61,176 nt of DNA from Synechococcus sp. CS-1329 (GCF_025128055.1 NZ_JAHLYS010000021.1:1-61176), one strand, 5' to 3'; counted from the stretch's first letter, positions 43,475 through 52,741 are shown. Made by a program: numbers and translations. Notes: a model not told the origin generated them from the sequence alone.

Positions 43475-44272
43475 TCAATCCATCAACCGGTACGCCCGGG
43501 TGGTGATCAGCAGCGGGTGGAAGACCTCCAGAAATCGGCTCTGCAGGGTGCGGAAGAAGCGCTCCACCAGGGCCGGGTCGTCGAAGTGGAAGGGATATTC
43601 CCCGGCAAAGCCCTGGAAGAAATACCAGTTGAGCAGCGCTGTGGCCCCATGGCCCATGCGGGCGGCGAACAGCTCCAGCTGGCCGGCCGGATCGCTGAGA
43701 TGTTCCAGCACATCGAGGCAGACCACTGTGTCGAAATGCCTGGGCAGGACTGGGTCACTGAGGTCACGGCACACCGTCAGCCGATCACTGAGCCCGAAGC
43801 GGGCGGCCCGCTCCGCCACGAAGGCGCGGTTGTGGGGGTTGAGGTCCACGAACCAGACCCGCTCCACCGCCGGCATCGACGCCGCCGCCAGGGCATGGGT
43901 GCCGATGCCGCCACCGAAATCGAGCACGTTGCCGCGGGCGAAGCGAGCCTGCAGACGCAGGGTGTCGGCGATGTAGTCCGCACTGCCCAGGTGCCAGGCA
44001 GCCAGCTCCAGCAGGTGTCCGGTGCCCACCGTCTGCTCATAGAAGGCCTCCACGCGCTGGGGATCGAAGCCCACCGCACCGGGATGCAGTGAGGCCAGGT
44101 CCGCGCAGCTCAGGGGCAGGCGCTGCTCCAGCTGCTCGGCGCTGAGATCCAGATAGGAGGCCAGCTGCTGGCGCAGGTCAAAACCATCGCCGAGAAAGTT
44201 CTCCACCTCCAGGGTCGCCACTGGGCTGGGCTGGGCCACTGGGCAGGGCAGGGGGCTCACACCGTCAGGCAA
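43475..44272 (-). CDS. Class I SAM-dependent methyltransferase
   Basis: The 265-residue protein has a helical N-terminal part and a Rossmann methyltransferase core: motif I NVLDFGGGIGTHALAAA (residues about 115-131), motif II VWFVDLNPHN and motif IV/post I FDTVVCLDVLEHLSD. The substrate is not clear; the LDVLEHL segment is common in ubiquinone/menaquinone and sugar/small-molecule methyltransferases. It overlaps no neighbour and lies convergent with rpmA. Confidence 0.8.
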   Translation of the reverse strand: MPDGVSPLPCPVAQPSPVATLEVENFLGDGFDLRQQLASYLDLSAEQLEQRLPLSCADLASLHPGAVGFDPQRVEAFYEQTVGTGHLLELAAWHLGSADYIADTLRLQARFARGNVLDFGGGIGTHALAAASMPAVERVWFVDLNPHNRAFVAERAARFGLSDRLTVCRDLSDPVLPRHFDTVVCLDVLEHLSDPAGQLELFAARMGHGATALLNWYFFQGFAGEYPFHFDDPALVERFFRTLQSRFLEVFHPLLITTRAYRLMD

Positions 44273-44301
44273 ACCGGTTCGTTACTGGGACTGATGTCAG
44301 G

Positions 44302-45057
44302 CTACGGCGGGCCCAGGTCCTCCAGTTCCACTCCGGCACCGGGCACCTCCAGCCAGCGGCGCAGCCAGGCCACCAGCAGATAGAAGGGCAGGGTGTCGAG
44401 CAGGGCCGCCACCAGCTTGAACAGGTAGCCGCTGGCAATGAAGCTCCCCAGCTGGGGCAGCACCGCCTGCTCGGCCCGCAGGGGCAGCACATGGGCGGCG
44501 TAGTGACTGATCAACACCACCGCCGTGGTGTCCACCAGCTGGCTGATCAAGGTGGAGCCGTTGTTGCGCAACCACAGGGCCCGGCCGCCGCTGAGACGCT
44601 TCCAGAAATGAAACAGCCGCACATCGATGAACTGGGCGGCCAGGTAGGCCACCATCGAAGCCCCCACCGCCCCGAAGGCCAGGGTTCGCAGTTCATAGAA
44701 CAGCGGCAGCCGCTCCCCCGCCAACACCTGCGGCAGCCCGGCGCTGCCGCCATGGCCATCGAGGCCAGGCAGGACTCCCCCCAGCCAGAGGATCAGCACG
44801 ATCCAGCCGTTGAGCAGCAACCCCACCCACACCAGCTGGCTGGCCTGGCGCTCCCCCCAGATTTCGCTGATCAGGTCGGTGCAGAGGAAGGTGATCGGGT
44901 AGGGCAGGGCCCCCACCGCCACCACCACCGGCCAGCCCGCGATCGAGCCGAGCGTGAGGAAGCGGGTGAGGCCGAGAATGTTGAGCATGCCCATCGTGCC
45001 CAGGAACAGGCCGGCCAGCACGAGAAAAGCCAGGTCACGGCGCTGCTGCAGGGTCAC
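44302..45057 (-). CDS. VUT/YhhQ-family membrane transporter (queuosine precursor type)
   Basis: This is a multi-spanning membrane protein with about six helices. Conserved points are VAVGALPYPITFLCTDLISEIWGERQASQLVW and the membrane-helix histidine/Asp motif region RTLAFGAVGASMVAYLAAQFIDVRLFHFWKRL, typical of the VUT family; E. coli YhhQ takes up queuosine precursor. queA in this window makes the same nucleoside. GTG 45057 (251 residues) is chosen; ATG 45129 would place its start codon opposite that of truB, sharing CATG. Confidence 0.78.
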   Translation of the reverse strand: MTLQQRRDLAFLVLAGLFLGTMGMLNILGLTRFLTLGSIAGWPVVVAVGALPYPITFLCTDLISEIWGERQASQLVWVGLLLNGWIVLILWLGGVLPGLDGHGGSAGLPQVLAGERLPLFYELRTLAFGAVGASMVAYLAAQFIDVRLFHFWKRLSGGRALWLRNNGSTLISQLVDTTAVVLISHYAAHVLPLRAEQAVLPQLGSFIASGYLFKLVAALLDTLPFYLLVAWLRRWLEVPGAGVELEDLGPP

Positions 45058-45127
45058 GGGCGACGGAGGGAAACGGGCGCTTGCCCCCAGCCTGCCGGCC
45101 TGGGCCCCGGATGCAACAGTGCCACCC

Positions 45128-46048
45128 ATGACCACCTCCGGCAGCCTCCCCAGCGCCCCCCAGCCCCAGGCGCCCTGCGGGTTCCTGATTCTCGACAAGC
45201 CGGCCGGTCTCACCTCCCACGACTGTGTGGCGCGGGTGCGCCGCCGCTACAGGCTCAAGCGCGTGGGCCATGGCGGCACCCTCGATCCGGCCGTGACCGG
45301 TGTGCTGCCCCTGGCACTGGGGTCGGCCACCCGGCTGCTGCCCTACCTCGATGGGGCCAAGGCCTACCGGGGAGTGATCCAGCTGGGCCTTTCAACCGAC
45401 AGCGACGACCTCTGCGGCAGCGTTCTGCAGCGACGACCGCTGCCGCCCCTCAGCCGGGAGCTGCTGGAGGCGGCCCTGGCCCCCTTCCGCGGTCCGATCC
45501 TGCAGCGACCGCCGCAGGTGTCGGCCGTGCACGTGCAGGGGGAGCGGGCCTACGCCAGGGCCCGCCGCGGCGAACACTCGGAGCTGCAGGAGCGGGCCGT
45601 CACAATCGAGCGGCTGGAGCTGCTGGGCTGGGACCCCAGCACGGGACAGCTGGAGCTGGAGCTGCGCTGCAGCGCCGGCACCTACGTCCGCTCTCTGGCC
45701 AGAGATCTGGGTGAGGCCCTGGGCTGCGGCGGGGCCCTGGCCGAGCTGCGCCGCACCGAAGCCCTGGGTTTCCCCCTCAGCGCCGCAGTGCGCTTCGAGG
45801 AGCTGGAAGCCGAGCCGCCGCCGTCGCCCCTGGCTCCTCTGCTGGCCCTGGGCCACTACCCCAGCATCAGCCTGGAGCCCGCCGATCTGGTGAGCTGGCG
45901 CTGCGGCCGGCGCCTGGCCGGCCCCGAGCACCTGGGGGAGGACCAGGTGGTGGTGGTGCTGGACCCGGATGGCAACCTGGCAGGGATGGCCAGGGCCACT
46001 CCAGACGGCTGGCTTCAGCCCCGGCTGGTGCTGGAGGCCACGGGCTGA
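45128..46048 (+). CDS. truB: tRNA pseudouridine(55) synthase
   Basis: TruB makes pseudouridine 55 in the T loop. The 306-residue protein shows [21 protein letters not shown], the catalytic Asp in [36 protein letters not shown], and [23 protein letters not shown]. The C-terminus carries a PUA-like region ([19 protein letters not shown]...). The gene is divergent from the YhhQ-family transporter. Confidence 0.93.
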   Translation: MTTSGSLPSAPQPQAPCGFLILDKPAGLTSHDCVARVRRRYRLKRVGHGGTLDPAVTGVLPLALGSATRLLPYLDGAKAYRGVIQLGLSTDSDDLCGSVLQRRPLPPLSRELLEAALAPFRGPILQRPPQVSAVHVQGERAYARARRGEHSELQERAVTIERLELLGWDPSTGQLELELRCSAGTYVRSLARDLGEALGCGGALAELRRTEALGFPLSAAVRFEELEAEPPPSPLAPLLALGHYPSISLEPADLVSWRCGRRLAGPEHLGEDQVVVVLDPDGNLAGMARATPDGWLQPRLVLEATG

Positions 46049-46074
46049 TCCCACCCTTCCTCGATGCATCCGTC

Positions 46075-46848
46075 ATGGCCGGCCACAGCAAGTGGGCCCA
46101 GATCAAACGCCAGAAAGCCGTGGTCGATGCCCGGCGGGGGGTGGCCTTCACCCGCCTGGGGCGGGAGGTGACGGTGGCGGCCCGCAACGGCCCTGATCCC
46201 GCCGGCAACTTCCAGTTGCGCACCGCCATCGACAAGGCCAAGGCCGCCGGCATGCCCAGTGCCAACATCGAGCGGGCCATCGCCAAGGGCTCCGGCCAGG
46301 GCGGCGGCGAGGCCGATCAGTTCGAGGCGGTCCGCTACGAGGGCTATGGCCCCGGCGGGGTCGCGGTGCTGGTGGAGTGCTTCACCGACAACCGCAATCG
46401 CACCGTGGCCGACCTACGGCTGGCCTTCAGCAAGCAGGGGGGAAACCTGGGGGAGAGCGGCTGCGTCGGGTATCTCTTCGAGCAGCAGGGGGTCGTGCGG
46501 CTGGAGCCGCCGCTGCCCGGTGAAGAGGCCCTGCTGGAGAGTCTGCTGAGCCTGGAGGAGCAGGGTGGCCCGCCGGTGCTGGGCTACAGCCTGGAGGGGG
46601 AGAACGCCGAGGTGCACTGCGCCTACTCCCGGCTGGAGTCCCTGCAGCACCACCTGAAGCAGCAGGGCTGGCCCGTGCACGACTGGGAGTTGCGCTGGAT
46701 GTCGTCCACCCCCTGCCGGCTGGAGTGCGAGGAACAGCTGCGCCGTTGCCTGCGCATGCTCGATGCCCTCGAGGAGCTCGATGACGTGCGCAGCCTCACC
46801 TCCAACCTGGAGGCGGACGCCGACCTGATGGATGCGGTGATGGGCTGA
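46075..46848 (+). CDS. yebC: YebC/PmpR-family protein
   Basis: The 257-residue protein begins [37 protein letters not shown] and includes [72 protein letters not shown] (shortened list of motifs). YebC proteins were described as transcription regulators and more recently linked to translation of proline-rich stretches. It follows truB by 26 bases. The stop is 3 bases from the convergent nagB gene end. Confidence 0.92.
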   Translation: MAGHSKWAQIKRQKAVVDARRGVAFTRLGREVTVAARNGPDPAGNFQLRTAIDKAKAAGMPSANIERAIAKGSGQGGGEADQFEAVRYEGYGPGGVAVLVECFTDNRNRTVADLRLAFSKQGGNLGESGCVGYLFEQQGVVRLEPPLPGEEALLESLLSLEEQGGPPVLGYSLEGENAEVHCAYSRLESLQHHLKQQGWPVHDWELRWMSSTPCRLECEEQLRRCLRMLDALEELDDVRSLTSNLEADADLMDAVMG

Positions 46849-46851
46849 GCC

Positions 46852-47625
46852 TCAGCCCCCCAGGGCTGCGCGATCCACGAGCAGACGCAGGCCCGGATGG
46901 CCCTGCAGCCAGCTGGCCGGCAGTGAAGGCGCCGGCGGCTCGCTCAGCAGTCGCGCCAGGATGCCGGCCTTGGTGGTACCACTCACCACCAGCAGGATGC
47001 GCTCGGCCCCGAGGATCTGCTCCAGGCCCAGGGTGATGGCCCCGGCTGGCACCAGGCCTGGATCCTCGCCGAAGGCCGCCGCGTTCTGGCGGCGGGTGGC
47101 GGCGCTCAGGTGGAGGCTGCGGCTGGGGGCCTCGGCACCGCAGGGGGGCTCGTTGAAGCCCACATGGCCGTTGCTGCCCAGCCCCAGCAGTTGCAGGCCG
47201 ATGCCTCCGGCTGCCGCCACGGCTCCGGCATAGCGGCGGGCCTCAGCGGCCGGATCCGCCGCCAGGCCATCGGGAAGCTGCAGCCGTTCGGGCTCCAGGT
47301 TCAGGGGAGTGACCAGACGGCAGGCCATCTCGGCGGCAAATGAGCCAGGATCCGCCGGCCCCAGCCCGACGTATTCGTCGAGGTTGAAGCTGCGCCAGCG
47401 CTGGCGCACGGCTTGGAGTTGATCGGGAGGCAGGGCCAGCAGCCGGGCCACCAGGGCGCCATAGACGGGCTCCATGGTGCGACCGGTGGCCAGACCCAGG
47501 GGACGCCTCAAGCCGTTGTTGAGCTCCTGATGCAGCAGTTCAGCCACCCGCCCGGAGAGGGCCGAAGGTTGCTCGAAGCACTCGAAACGACCCGCCAACC
47601 AGGCGGGAGGAACAGACAATGGCAC
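46852..47625 (-). CDS. nagB: Glucosamine-6-phosphate deaminase / 6-phosphogluconolactonase-type sugar isomerase
   Basis: The 257-residue protein fits NagB: LGLATGRTMEPVYGALVARL, the NLDEYVGL block, the active-site GLGSNGHVGFNEPP, and LVVSGTTKAGILARLL. It converts glucosamine-6-phosphate to fructose-6-phosphate and ammonia. The initiation codon is GTG 47625; TTG two codons later is possible. It is 54 bases downstream of the SpoIID-like gene on the same strand. Confidence 0.88.
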   Translation of the reverse strand: MPLSVPPAWLAGRFECFEQPSALSGRVAELLHQELNNGLRRPLGLATGRTMEPVYGALVARLLALPPDQLQAVRQRWRSFNLDEYVGLGPADPGSFAAEMACRLVTPLNLEPERLQLPDGLAADPAAEARRYAGAVAAAGGIGLQLLGLGSNGHVGFNEPPCGAEAPSRSLHLSAATRRQNAAAFGEDPGLVPAGAITLGLEQILGAERILLVVSGTTKAGILARLLSEPPAPSLPASWLQGHPGLRLLVDRAALGG

Positions 47626-47678
47626 CGGAGGCGGGCGTAGTGATCAGCTGACCCGCCACTGGAGCGACGGACCGATGC

Positions 47679-49064
47679 TCAGGAGCCTCGCCCAGCAGCC
47701 ACTCCCGACGCCAGGGGGCCTGTTCCAGCGCGAAGCGGCTGAACCCGAACACCCCGGTAGTAGTGCTGAAGGATCTGCTCGAATCGACGGCCCTGCTGGG
47801 CCAGGGCGTAGGCCCCCCACTGGCTCATGCCCACCCCGTGGCCGAAGCCGCGGCCCACGGCGATGATCACCGGCGACGGCGGCACCAGGGGCCGGGGTGG
47901 CGGTGGTGCCAGCACCGAGCCCATGCCCACGGGCAGCTGGGTGCCGCCAGTAAGGGCCGCTCCCGTGAAGGTGAATGGAGCGGCCTCGAAGCGCACCAGG
48001 GTGCTGCGCAACCCCAGCCGACTGCGCAGCTGGGCACCCGTGATCACCAGGGCCCCGCTCGGACCGATCACCCGCGCCTGGCGCACCCGGCCGCTGCCGG
48101 TGGTGGAGAGCACGTCAATGCGGCTGACACCGCCGATCTCGCCAAAGGCTCCGGTCAGCATCTGGGGGGAGAGGGTCTTCTCCCAGCGGGCCACGGGGCT
48201 GGAGTCGTCGTAGTCGTGGACACTGACCAGATAGGGCAGCTGGCGCGACCAGAGGTCACCGCTGTTCTCGGTGTTGCCGCCACTGCTGCTGTGGAAGACG
48301 GCATTGATCAGGCTGTTGCCGTGCATCAGCACCAGGCCCTGGGTGCTGCGCACCGCCTCGCGGGTGGAGGCGGTCTCCGCCTCCAGGCCTTTGTAGGCCT
48401 GGCTGGTGACCGTGGAGTGCAGATCGAAGGGCGCTGAGGGTCTGCGGTGGCGCAGGGCATAGGTGCGTGCTGCCACCGCCTGGGCCCGCAGGGCCTCCAG
48501 GGGCCAGCTGGCGGGCATCTCACTGCCCACCACGCTGGGTAGATAGGTTTCCAGGGCAATGACGTTGATGGCCCGCAGCTTCGAGGCCTCAACCCTCACC
48601 TGCAGCCGGCCCCTGTAGCGGCGGCTCTCGATCTGAAGGCTGGCAAGGCCACCCGAAGCGGGCAGGGGCTCCAGCCACAGCTCACTGACGCTGAGGGTGC
48701 CGGAGTTGCCCTTGGTCACCGCCGAGGGCTGGGCCTGGATCCGGCCACCGACCTGACGCAGGGACAGGGTGGCGCCGGCAGGCATTCGCAGCAGCTCTCC
48801 ACCCCTGGCGTCGCGCAGGCTCAGGCCGCTGCTGCCCGCCACCCGGATCGCCGGCAGGTCCAGCAGCAGCACCCGCAGCTGGGGATTGGTGGAACGGCTG
48901 GCCAGCAGGGGATCAAGTCCACCTGCGGCCGCCACATCCTCCGCCTCGCTCTGGGCCACGGCCGGGGCAGCCGCCAGCACCCCTGAGCTCAGCAGCAGCG
49001 CCTGGGGCAGCAGGGCCGCAGCCAGGAACAGGGCGCGGATCCGACCGGTCTTGGAAACAGCCAT
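47679..49064 (-). CDS. SpoIID/LytB-domain protein, exported
   Basis: The 461-residue protein has a signal peptide ([22 protein letters not shown], about residues 9-30), a beta-rich N-terminal half and the SpoIID domain with [34 protein letters not shown] (positions about 185-220), then [19 protein letters not shown] and [20 protein letters not shown]. SpoIID enzymes cut the glycan strands of denuded peptidoglycan; the catalytic Glu is in the VGSEMP motif. In a non-sporulating cyanobacterium it likely acts in wall remodelling. ATG 49064 is preferred to TTG 49067. Confidence 0.85.
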   Translation of the reverse strand: MAVSKTGRIRALFLAAALLPQALLLSSGVLAAAPAVAQSEAEDVAAAGGLDPLLASRSTNPQLRVLLLDLPAIRVAGSSGLSLRDARGGELLRMPAGATLSLRQVGGRIQAQPSAVTKGNSGTLSVSELWLEPLPASGGLASLQIESRRYRGRLQVRVEASKLRAINVIALETYLPSVVGSEMPASWPLEALRAQAVAARTYALRHRRPSAPFDLHSTVTSQAYKGLEAETASTREAVRSTQGLVLMHGNSLINAVFHSSSGGNTENSGDLWSRQLPYLVSVHDYDDSSPVARWEKTLSPQMLTGAFGEIGGVSRIDVLSTTGSGRVRQARVIGPSGALVITGAQLRSRLGLRSTLVRFEAAPFTFTGAALTGGTQLPVGMGSVLAPPPPRPLVPPSPVIIAVGRGFGHGVGMSQWGAYALAQQGRRFEQILQHYYRGVRVQPLRAGTGPLASGVAAGRGS

Positions 49065-49177
49065 CAACGACAGCAGCCATGCAACGTGCGCGCCATTGTG
49101 ACCAGCTCAGCGAAGCGATGCCAGAGCCCCCCTGGACAGAGCCTGACGTGGCAGCATGCGCCAAAGGATCAGCCGGA

Positions 49178-50140
49178 GTGCAAGTCACCTTCCTGGGCAC
49201 CAGTTCAGGTGTGCCCACCCGTTCCCGCAATGTCTCAGCGGTGGCCCTGCGCCTGCCCCAGCGGGCCGAGCTCTGGCTGTTCGACTGCGGCGAGGGAACC
49301 CAGCACCAGTTCCTGCGCAGTGAACTGAGGGTGTCGCAGTTGCGCCGCATCTTCATCACCCACATGCATGGCGACCATGTCTTCGGGTTGCCGGGGCTGC
49401 TGGCCAGCCTCGGCCTGGCCGGGGCCTGCAGCGGCGTCGATCTCTACGGCCCCGATCCCCTGCGCGACTACCTCGAGGGCGTGCTGCGCACCTCCTCGAC
49501 GCGGATCGGCTACCCCCTGCGCACCCACCGGGTGCACAGGGCCGCCCATGCCGGCACGGTGCTCCTCGACGACGACGACCTGCTGGTGCGCTGCACCCCG
49601 CTCACCCACCGCATCCCGGCCTACGCCTACCGGGTGGAGCAGAAACCCCGGGCGGGCCGCTTCGACATCGAGAAGGCTCGCGAGCTGGGCATCCCAGCGG
49701 GGCCGATCTACGCCGAGCTCAAGGCCGGTCGGGAGGTGTGCCTCGACGACGGCCGGATCATCCGCGGCGCAAGCCTCTGTGGCCCCGACCGCCCGGGCGC
49801 CAGCGTGGTCTATTGCACCGACACGGTGTTCAGTGAAGCGGCGGTGGAGCTGGCCCGTGGAGCCGATCTGCTCATCCACGAATCCACCTTCGCCCACAGC
49901 GAGTCGGAGATGGCCTTCCAGCGCCAGCACTCCACCAGCACCATGGCCGCTCAGACCGCGGCGCTGGCGGGGGTGAAGCAACTGGTGCTCACCCACCTCA
50001 GTCCGCGCTACGTGGCCGGCAACACCGTCACCCCCGACGACCTGGTGAACGAGGCCCGGGCGATCTTCCCGAACACCCTCGTGGCCAAGGACTTTCTCAG
50101 CCTCGAGGTGAGCAGCGCCGGCGCCGAGCAGGCCACCTGA
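49178..50140 (+). CDS. rnz: Ribonuclease Z
   Basis: RNase Z removes 3' trailers of tRNA precursors. The 320-residue metallo-beta-lactamase fold starts with [22 protein letters not shown], then [14 protein letters not shown] and the zinc block [17 protein letters not shown]; further ligands are in YCTDTVF and [11 protein letters not shown], and the C-terminal His in [12 protein letters not shown] 49178, with GCCGGA before it, matches the usual family N-terminus; ATG 49118 gives 20 extra residues. Confidence 0.93.
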   Translation: MQVTFLGTSSGVPTRSRNVSAVALRLPQRAELWLFDCGEGTQHQFLRSELRVSQLRRIFITHMHGDHVFGLPGLLASLGLAGACSGVDLYGPDPLRDYLEGVLRTSSTRIGYPLRTHRVHRAAHAGTVLLDDDDLLVRCTPLTHRIPAYAYRVEQKPRAGRFDIEKARELGIPAGPIYAELKAGREVCLDDGRIIRGASLCGPDRPGASVVYCTDTVFSEAAVELARGADLLIHESTFAHSESEMAFQRQHSTSTMAAQTAALAGVKQLVLTHLSPRYVAGNTVTPDDLVNEARAIFPNTLVAKDFLSLEVSSAGAEQAT

Positions 50141-50257
50141 GCGGCCACCGGACAACGGTGATCGCTGCAACAGTTCTTGATTCCCGGCCGGGCGGCCCTT
50201 CGCCCGTGATACAAGGTCTCAGGTGCGGTGCCTACCGCCTTTTCGCCGGCTCCCTAC

Positions 50258-50800
50258 ATGGCCTCTTTCCTTCCCACTGCCCTTCGGGCGGTTACGCGGA
50301 ACCTTCGGGCGGTTGCCCGGACCCTGCTGGTTCTGCCTTTGGCGCTTCTGCTCAGTCTTGGCTTCGGCGTGACAGCGGCCCAGGCCGCCCAATGGGACAC
50401 CGCCACCCTCACGGTGCCCGGTGACCCCGACGGCAACCTGGTGACCTTCACTGAAGCGGAGATCAAGGGCGGTCGCAAGCTCTTCAACGACAGCTGCGGC
50501 ACCTGCCACGCCGGCGGCATCACCAAGACCAACTTCAACGTGGGCCTCGACCCCGAGACCCTGGCCCTGGCCACCCCCTCGCGCGACTCGGTCGATGCCC
50601 TGGTGGATTTCATCAAGGACCCCACGTCCTATGACGGGGAGTACAGCATCTCCGACGTGCACCCGAGCATGCGCAGCAGCGATGTGTTCGTGAAAATGCG
50701 CGACCTCGACGACGACGACCTGCGGGTGATCGCCGGCTACATCCTGGTGGCTCCGAAGGTGAGCGGTGCCCAGTGGGGCGGCGGCAAGATCTACTTCTGA
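50258..50800 (+). CDS. psbV: Photosystem II cytochrome c-550
   Basis: PsbV stabilises the manganese cluster on the lumenal side of photosystem II. The 180-residue precursor has a lumenal signal peptide (LLVLPLALLLSLGFGVTAAQAA, cleavage near residue 44). The heme site is CGTCHAGG with His axial ligand, and the second axial His is in SDVHPSMRSSDVF. The mature size (about 136 residues) fits the family. The 3' end is followed by tandem TGA repeats and a terminator. Confidence 0.95.
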   Translation: MASFLPTALRAVTRNLRAVARTLLVLPLALLLSLGFGVTAAQAAQWDTATLTVPGDPDGNLVTFTEAEIKGGRKLFNDSCGTCHAGGITKTNFNVGLDPETLALATPSRDSVDALVDFIKDPTSYDGEYSISDVHPSMRSSDVFVKMRDLDDDDLRVIAGYILVAPKVSGAQWGGGKIYF

Positions 50801-50836
50801 ATCCGGTTCTGAATCCGGCTGACTGAAGCCGGTTCC
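50798..50836 (+). repeat. Three near-identical TGAAnCCGGnT units at the psbV stop
   Basis: TGAATCCGGTTC, TGAATCCGGCTGAC and TGAAGCCGGTTCC follow one another. The first contains the psbV stop codon, and the second repeats the stop in frame, so psbV has a tandem stop made by duplication. The role, if any, is unknown. Confidence 0.8.
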
Positions 50837-50846
50837 CCAACCCCAT

Positions 50847-50875
50847 GCCGTGGTCCTCTGGAGCACGGCTTTTTG
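50847..50875 (+). terminator. Intrinsic terminator of psbV
   Basis: GCCGTG (50847-50852) pairs with CACGGC (50864-50869), loop of 11 bases, and TTTTTG follows directly. It is the expected end of the psbV transcript. Confidence 0.85.
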
Positions 50876-50898
50876 CTGGGCCAGACCCAGCGCACGGC

Positions 50899-51282
50899 TC
50901 AGCCCAGCGCTGAGGGATCAGATGGGCTCACGTTGGCGGCCTCCATCGACCCCGGCTGCTTGCTGTACCACCACTCCTGCAGGGCCGGAGAGAGGCGCTG
51001 GGGAAAGAGCGTGAGCACGGTGCAACTGGGCCTGGCGCCGGGCTGGAGCAGTTCCACGGCGTAGGAGGGGCAACGCCTGGAGGCCAGGTCGGCCACGAAG
51101 CGCCGGCCGATGCGACGCCAGCTGGGCTCCTTGCTGCGCCAGGCCAGGCGACAGCAGGGCCAGGGCAGCTCATCGCGATCAAACAGGCGACAGCAGGGAC
51201 CCAGCACCCGGAAGCTGTACTGACCGCCCGGGCTGCAGTGCTCGCTGCCGGGCTCCATCAGGGTATCCACCAACGCGGGCAT
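50899..51282 (-). CDS. Hypothetical cysteine-containing protein
   Basis: The 127-residue protein has no family I recognise. It is rich in Arg, Trp, Pro and Cys (for example GPCCRLFDRDELPWPCCRLAWRS), perhaps a metal-binding or RNA-binding protein. The frame is open from TTG 51327; ATG 51282 starts only 1 base after the T-run of the petF terminator, and ATG 51258 (MEPGSEHC) is another option. Because the terminator lies directly upstream, a separate promoter or read-through would be needed. It may not be a gene. Confidence 0.45.
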   Translation of the reverse strand: MPALVDTLMEPGSEHCSPGGQYSFRVLGPCCRLFDRDELPWPCCRLAWRSKEPSWRRIGRRFVADLASRRCPSYAVELLQPGARPSCTVLTLFPQRLSPALQEWWYSKQPGSMEAANVSPSDPSALG

Positions 51283-51283
51283 G

Positions 51284-51306
51284 AAAAAGCCACCCCGAAG
51301 GGTGGC
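51284..51306 (-). terminator. Intrinsic terminator downstream of petF
   Basis: Read on the minus strand, GCCACCC pairs with GGGTGGC around a TTCG tetraloop (bases 51289-51306), and five T follow (51284-51288). It sits 40 bases after the petF stop codon (51347). This is a strong cUUCGg-type terminator like the one after rbp. Confidence 0.9.
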
Positions 51307-51346
51307 AGAGATGGGATCTGGATTCAAGCCAAAACTGGCCTGGGGC

Positions 51347-51646
51347 TCAATAGAGCTCTTCTTCGGCGTGGGTCTTGATAGAGCAGTCGGAGGTGGGGTA
51401 AGCCACGCAGGTCAGCACGAAACCAGCTTCGATCTGGTCGTCGTCGAGGAAGCTCTGGTCCGACTGGTCGACGGTGCCGGTGGTGAGCTTGCCGGCGCAG
51501 GTGGAGCAGGCGCCAGCGCGGCAGGAGTAAGGCAGGTCGATACCCTGCTCCTCGGCGGCATCGAGGATGTACTGATCGTCGGGAACCTCGATGGTCTTGT
51601 TGAGTCCCTCGCTCTCGTTGATGAGGGTGACCTTGTAGGAAGCCAT
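51347..51646 (-). CDS. petF: [2Fe-2S] ferredoxin, plant type
   Basis: The 99-residue protein has the four cluster cysteines in [13 protein letters not shown] and LTCVAYP, with [27 protein letters not shown] before them. It accepts electrons from photosystem I and feeds ferredoxin-NADP reductase, nitrite reductase and other enzymes. ATG 51646 has a purine-rich leader (GGAAAGG-like, complement). It has its own terminator and an upstream dyad, so it is probably monocistronic. Confidence 0.95.
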   Translation of the reverse strand: MASYKVTLINESEGLNKTIEVPDDQYILDAAEEQGIDLPYSCRAGACSTCAGKLTTGTVDQSDQSFLDDDQIEAGFVLTCVAYPTSDCSIKTHAEEELY

Positions 51647-51687
51647 GGAAAGGATTGGGGCTCACAGACTCCTGAGTGTTCAGGGCC

Positions 51688-51709
51688 TGTAGGACAGCAC
51701 CGTCCTACA
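51688..51709. promoter_or_regulatory. Perfect 8-6-8 inverted repeat upstream of petF
   Basis: TGTAGGAC and GTCCTACA are exact inverted copies, separated by AGCACC. The dyad begins 42 bases before the petF ATG, in the likely promoter or 5' UTR. The dyad could bind a dimeric regulator or form an mRNA hairpin. The GTA...TAC spacing is 14 bases, not the 8 of NtcA sites. Confidence 0.7.
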
Positions 51710-51774
51710 TCGGACCGGGGCGCTGCCGGCGATCCTGGCGGCGCAGCCCCGGAAGCCCAATCAAAGGGTGAGCA

Positions 51775-51795
51775 CGCATAAGCGTGATTTATGCG
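51775..51795. promoter_or_regulatory. Perfect 7-7-7 inverted repeat at the prmA stop codon
   Basis: CGCATAA (51775-51781) and TTATGCG (51789-51795) flank a 7-base spacer. The right arm contains the prmA stop codon. No T-run follows on the minus strand, so it may be a weak 3' hairpin or part of the petF upstream control region. Confidence 0.55.
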
Positions 51796-52730
51796 ACATC
51801 GCCAGGGATCACAGCCCGGCACCACTGAATCTGCAGCAGCCCCCAGACGCCCTGGGAGGCCACCAGCTCGGCGCTCCAGCCCTCCACGGCGAGCAACCGG
51901 GAGAGGTCGCCGGCCTGGTCCACCAGCAGGCCGCTGAGCAGCCCCAGGCCGCCTGGAGCCAGCAGGGTGCGGAACTGCCCGGCCAGCTCGGCGATCACCG
52001 GCGCCAGGATGTTGCAGAGCAGCAGGTCGGCCGGACCGGCCTCCCCCAGCAGGCCCGCCAGCTCCTGGGCCGATCCCTCCACCACCTGCAACGGTCCGCC
52101 GAGCCGCACGGGACAGCCGTTGAGCTCAGCGTTGCTGGCCGTGGCCCTCACCGCCAGGGGGTCGGTGTCGGCCGCGGCCACGCAGCGGGCCCCCAGGCGC
52201 AGGGCACCGAGGCCGAGGATGCCGCTGCCGCAGCCCAGATCGGCCACCCGCTGATCAATCGGCGCCAGCCGCTCCATCGCTTCAAGGCAGAGGCGGGTGG
52301 TGGGATGGCTGCCGGTGCCAAAGGCGCTGCCGGGATCGATGCGGATCAGCTCACGGCCGGCGTGCTCCGCCGGCGGCTCCAGCCAGGCGGGCAGGATCAG
52401 CAGGCGCTCGCCCACCGGGTCGGGCTGCCAGTGGCGCTTCCAGCTGAGGCTCCAGTCCTCCTCGTCCTGCAACGCCCAGCTCAGGGGCGGCAGGGCGATG
52501 GAGAAGGGTTCCGTGAGGCGCTCCAGCTCCTCGGCCAGCCGCTGCCGCTCCGGCGGCGGCCAGTCGACCTCCGGCAGCCAGGCCACCAGTCGGTGGTCCC
52601 TGGGCTGATCGGGACTGAACTGGATCGCCACCCGGCGGATGCCGAGGGAGGGCAGCTTCCAGAGCAGCGATTCCTCCAGCTCGGGAGGAGCCTCCATCTC
52701 CAGACGCCACCAGCGGGGAGCCGGGGACAT
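51789..52730 (-). CDS. prmA: Ribosomal protein L11 methyltransferase
   Basis: PrmA trimethylates L11. The 313-residue protein has an N-terminal substrate-binding domain and a SAM-binding core with IDPGSAFGTGSHPTTRLCLEAME, VADLGCGSGILGLGALRLGA and LLCNILAPVIAELA, all diagnostic. It lies 11 bases after serA on the minus strand, so serA and prmA probably form one operon. Confidence 0.93.
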   Translation of the reverse strand: MSPAPRWWRLEMEAPPELEESLLWKLPSLGIRRVAIQFSPDQPRDHRLVAWLPEVDWPPPERQRLAEELERLTEPFSIALPPLSWALQDEEDWSLSWKRHWQPDPVGERLLILPAWLEPPAEHAGRELIRIDPGSAFGTGSHPTTRLCLEAMERLAPIDQRVADLGCGSGILGLGALRLGARCVAAADTDPLAVRATASNAELNGCPVRLGGPLQVVEGSAQELAGLLGEAGPADLLLCNILAPVIAELAGQFRTLLAPGGLGLLSGLLVDQAGDLSRLLAVEGWSAELVASQGVWGLLQIQWCRAVIPGDVA

Positions 52731-52741
52731 GGCAGCAGAGA

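Noticed and set aside
51688-51709. NtcA binding site before petF
   Set aside because: NtcA sites need GTA-N8-TAC; here the matching GTA and TAC are 14 bases apart.
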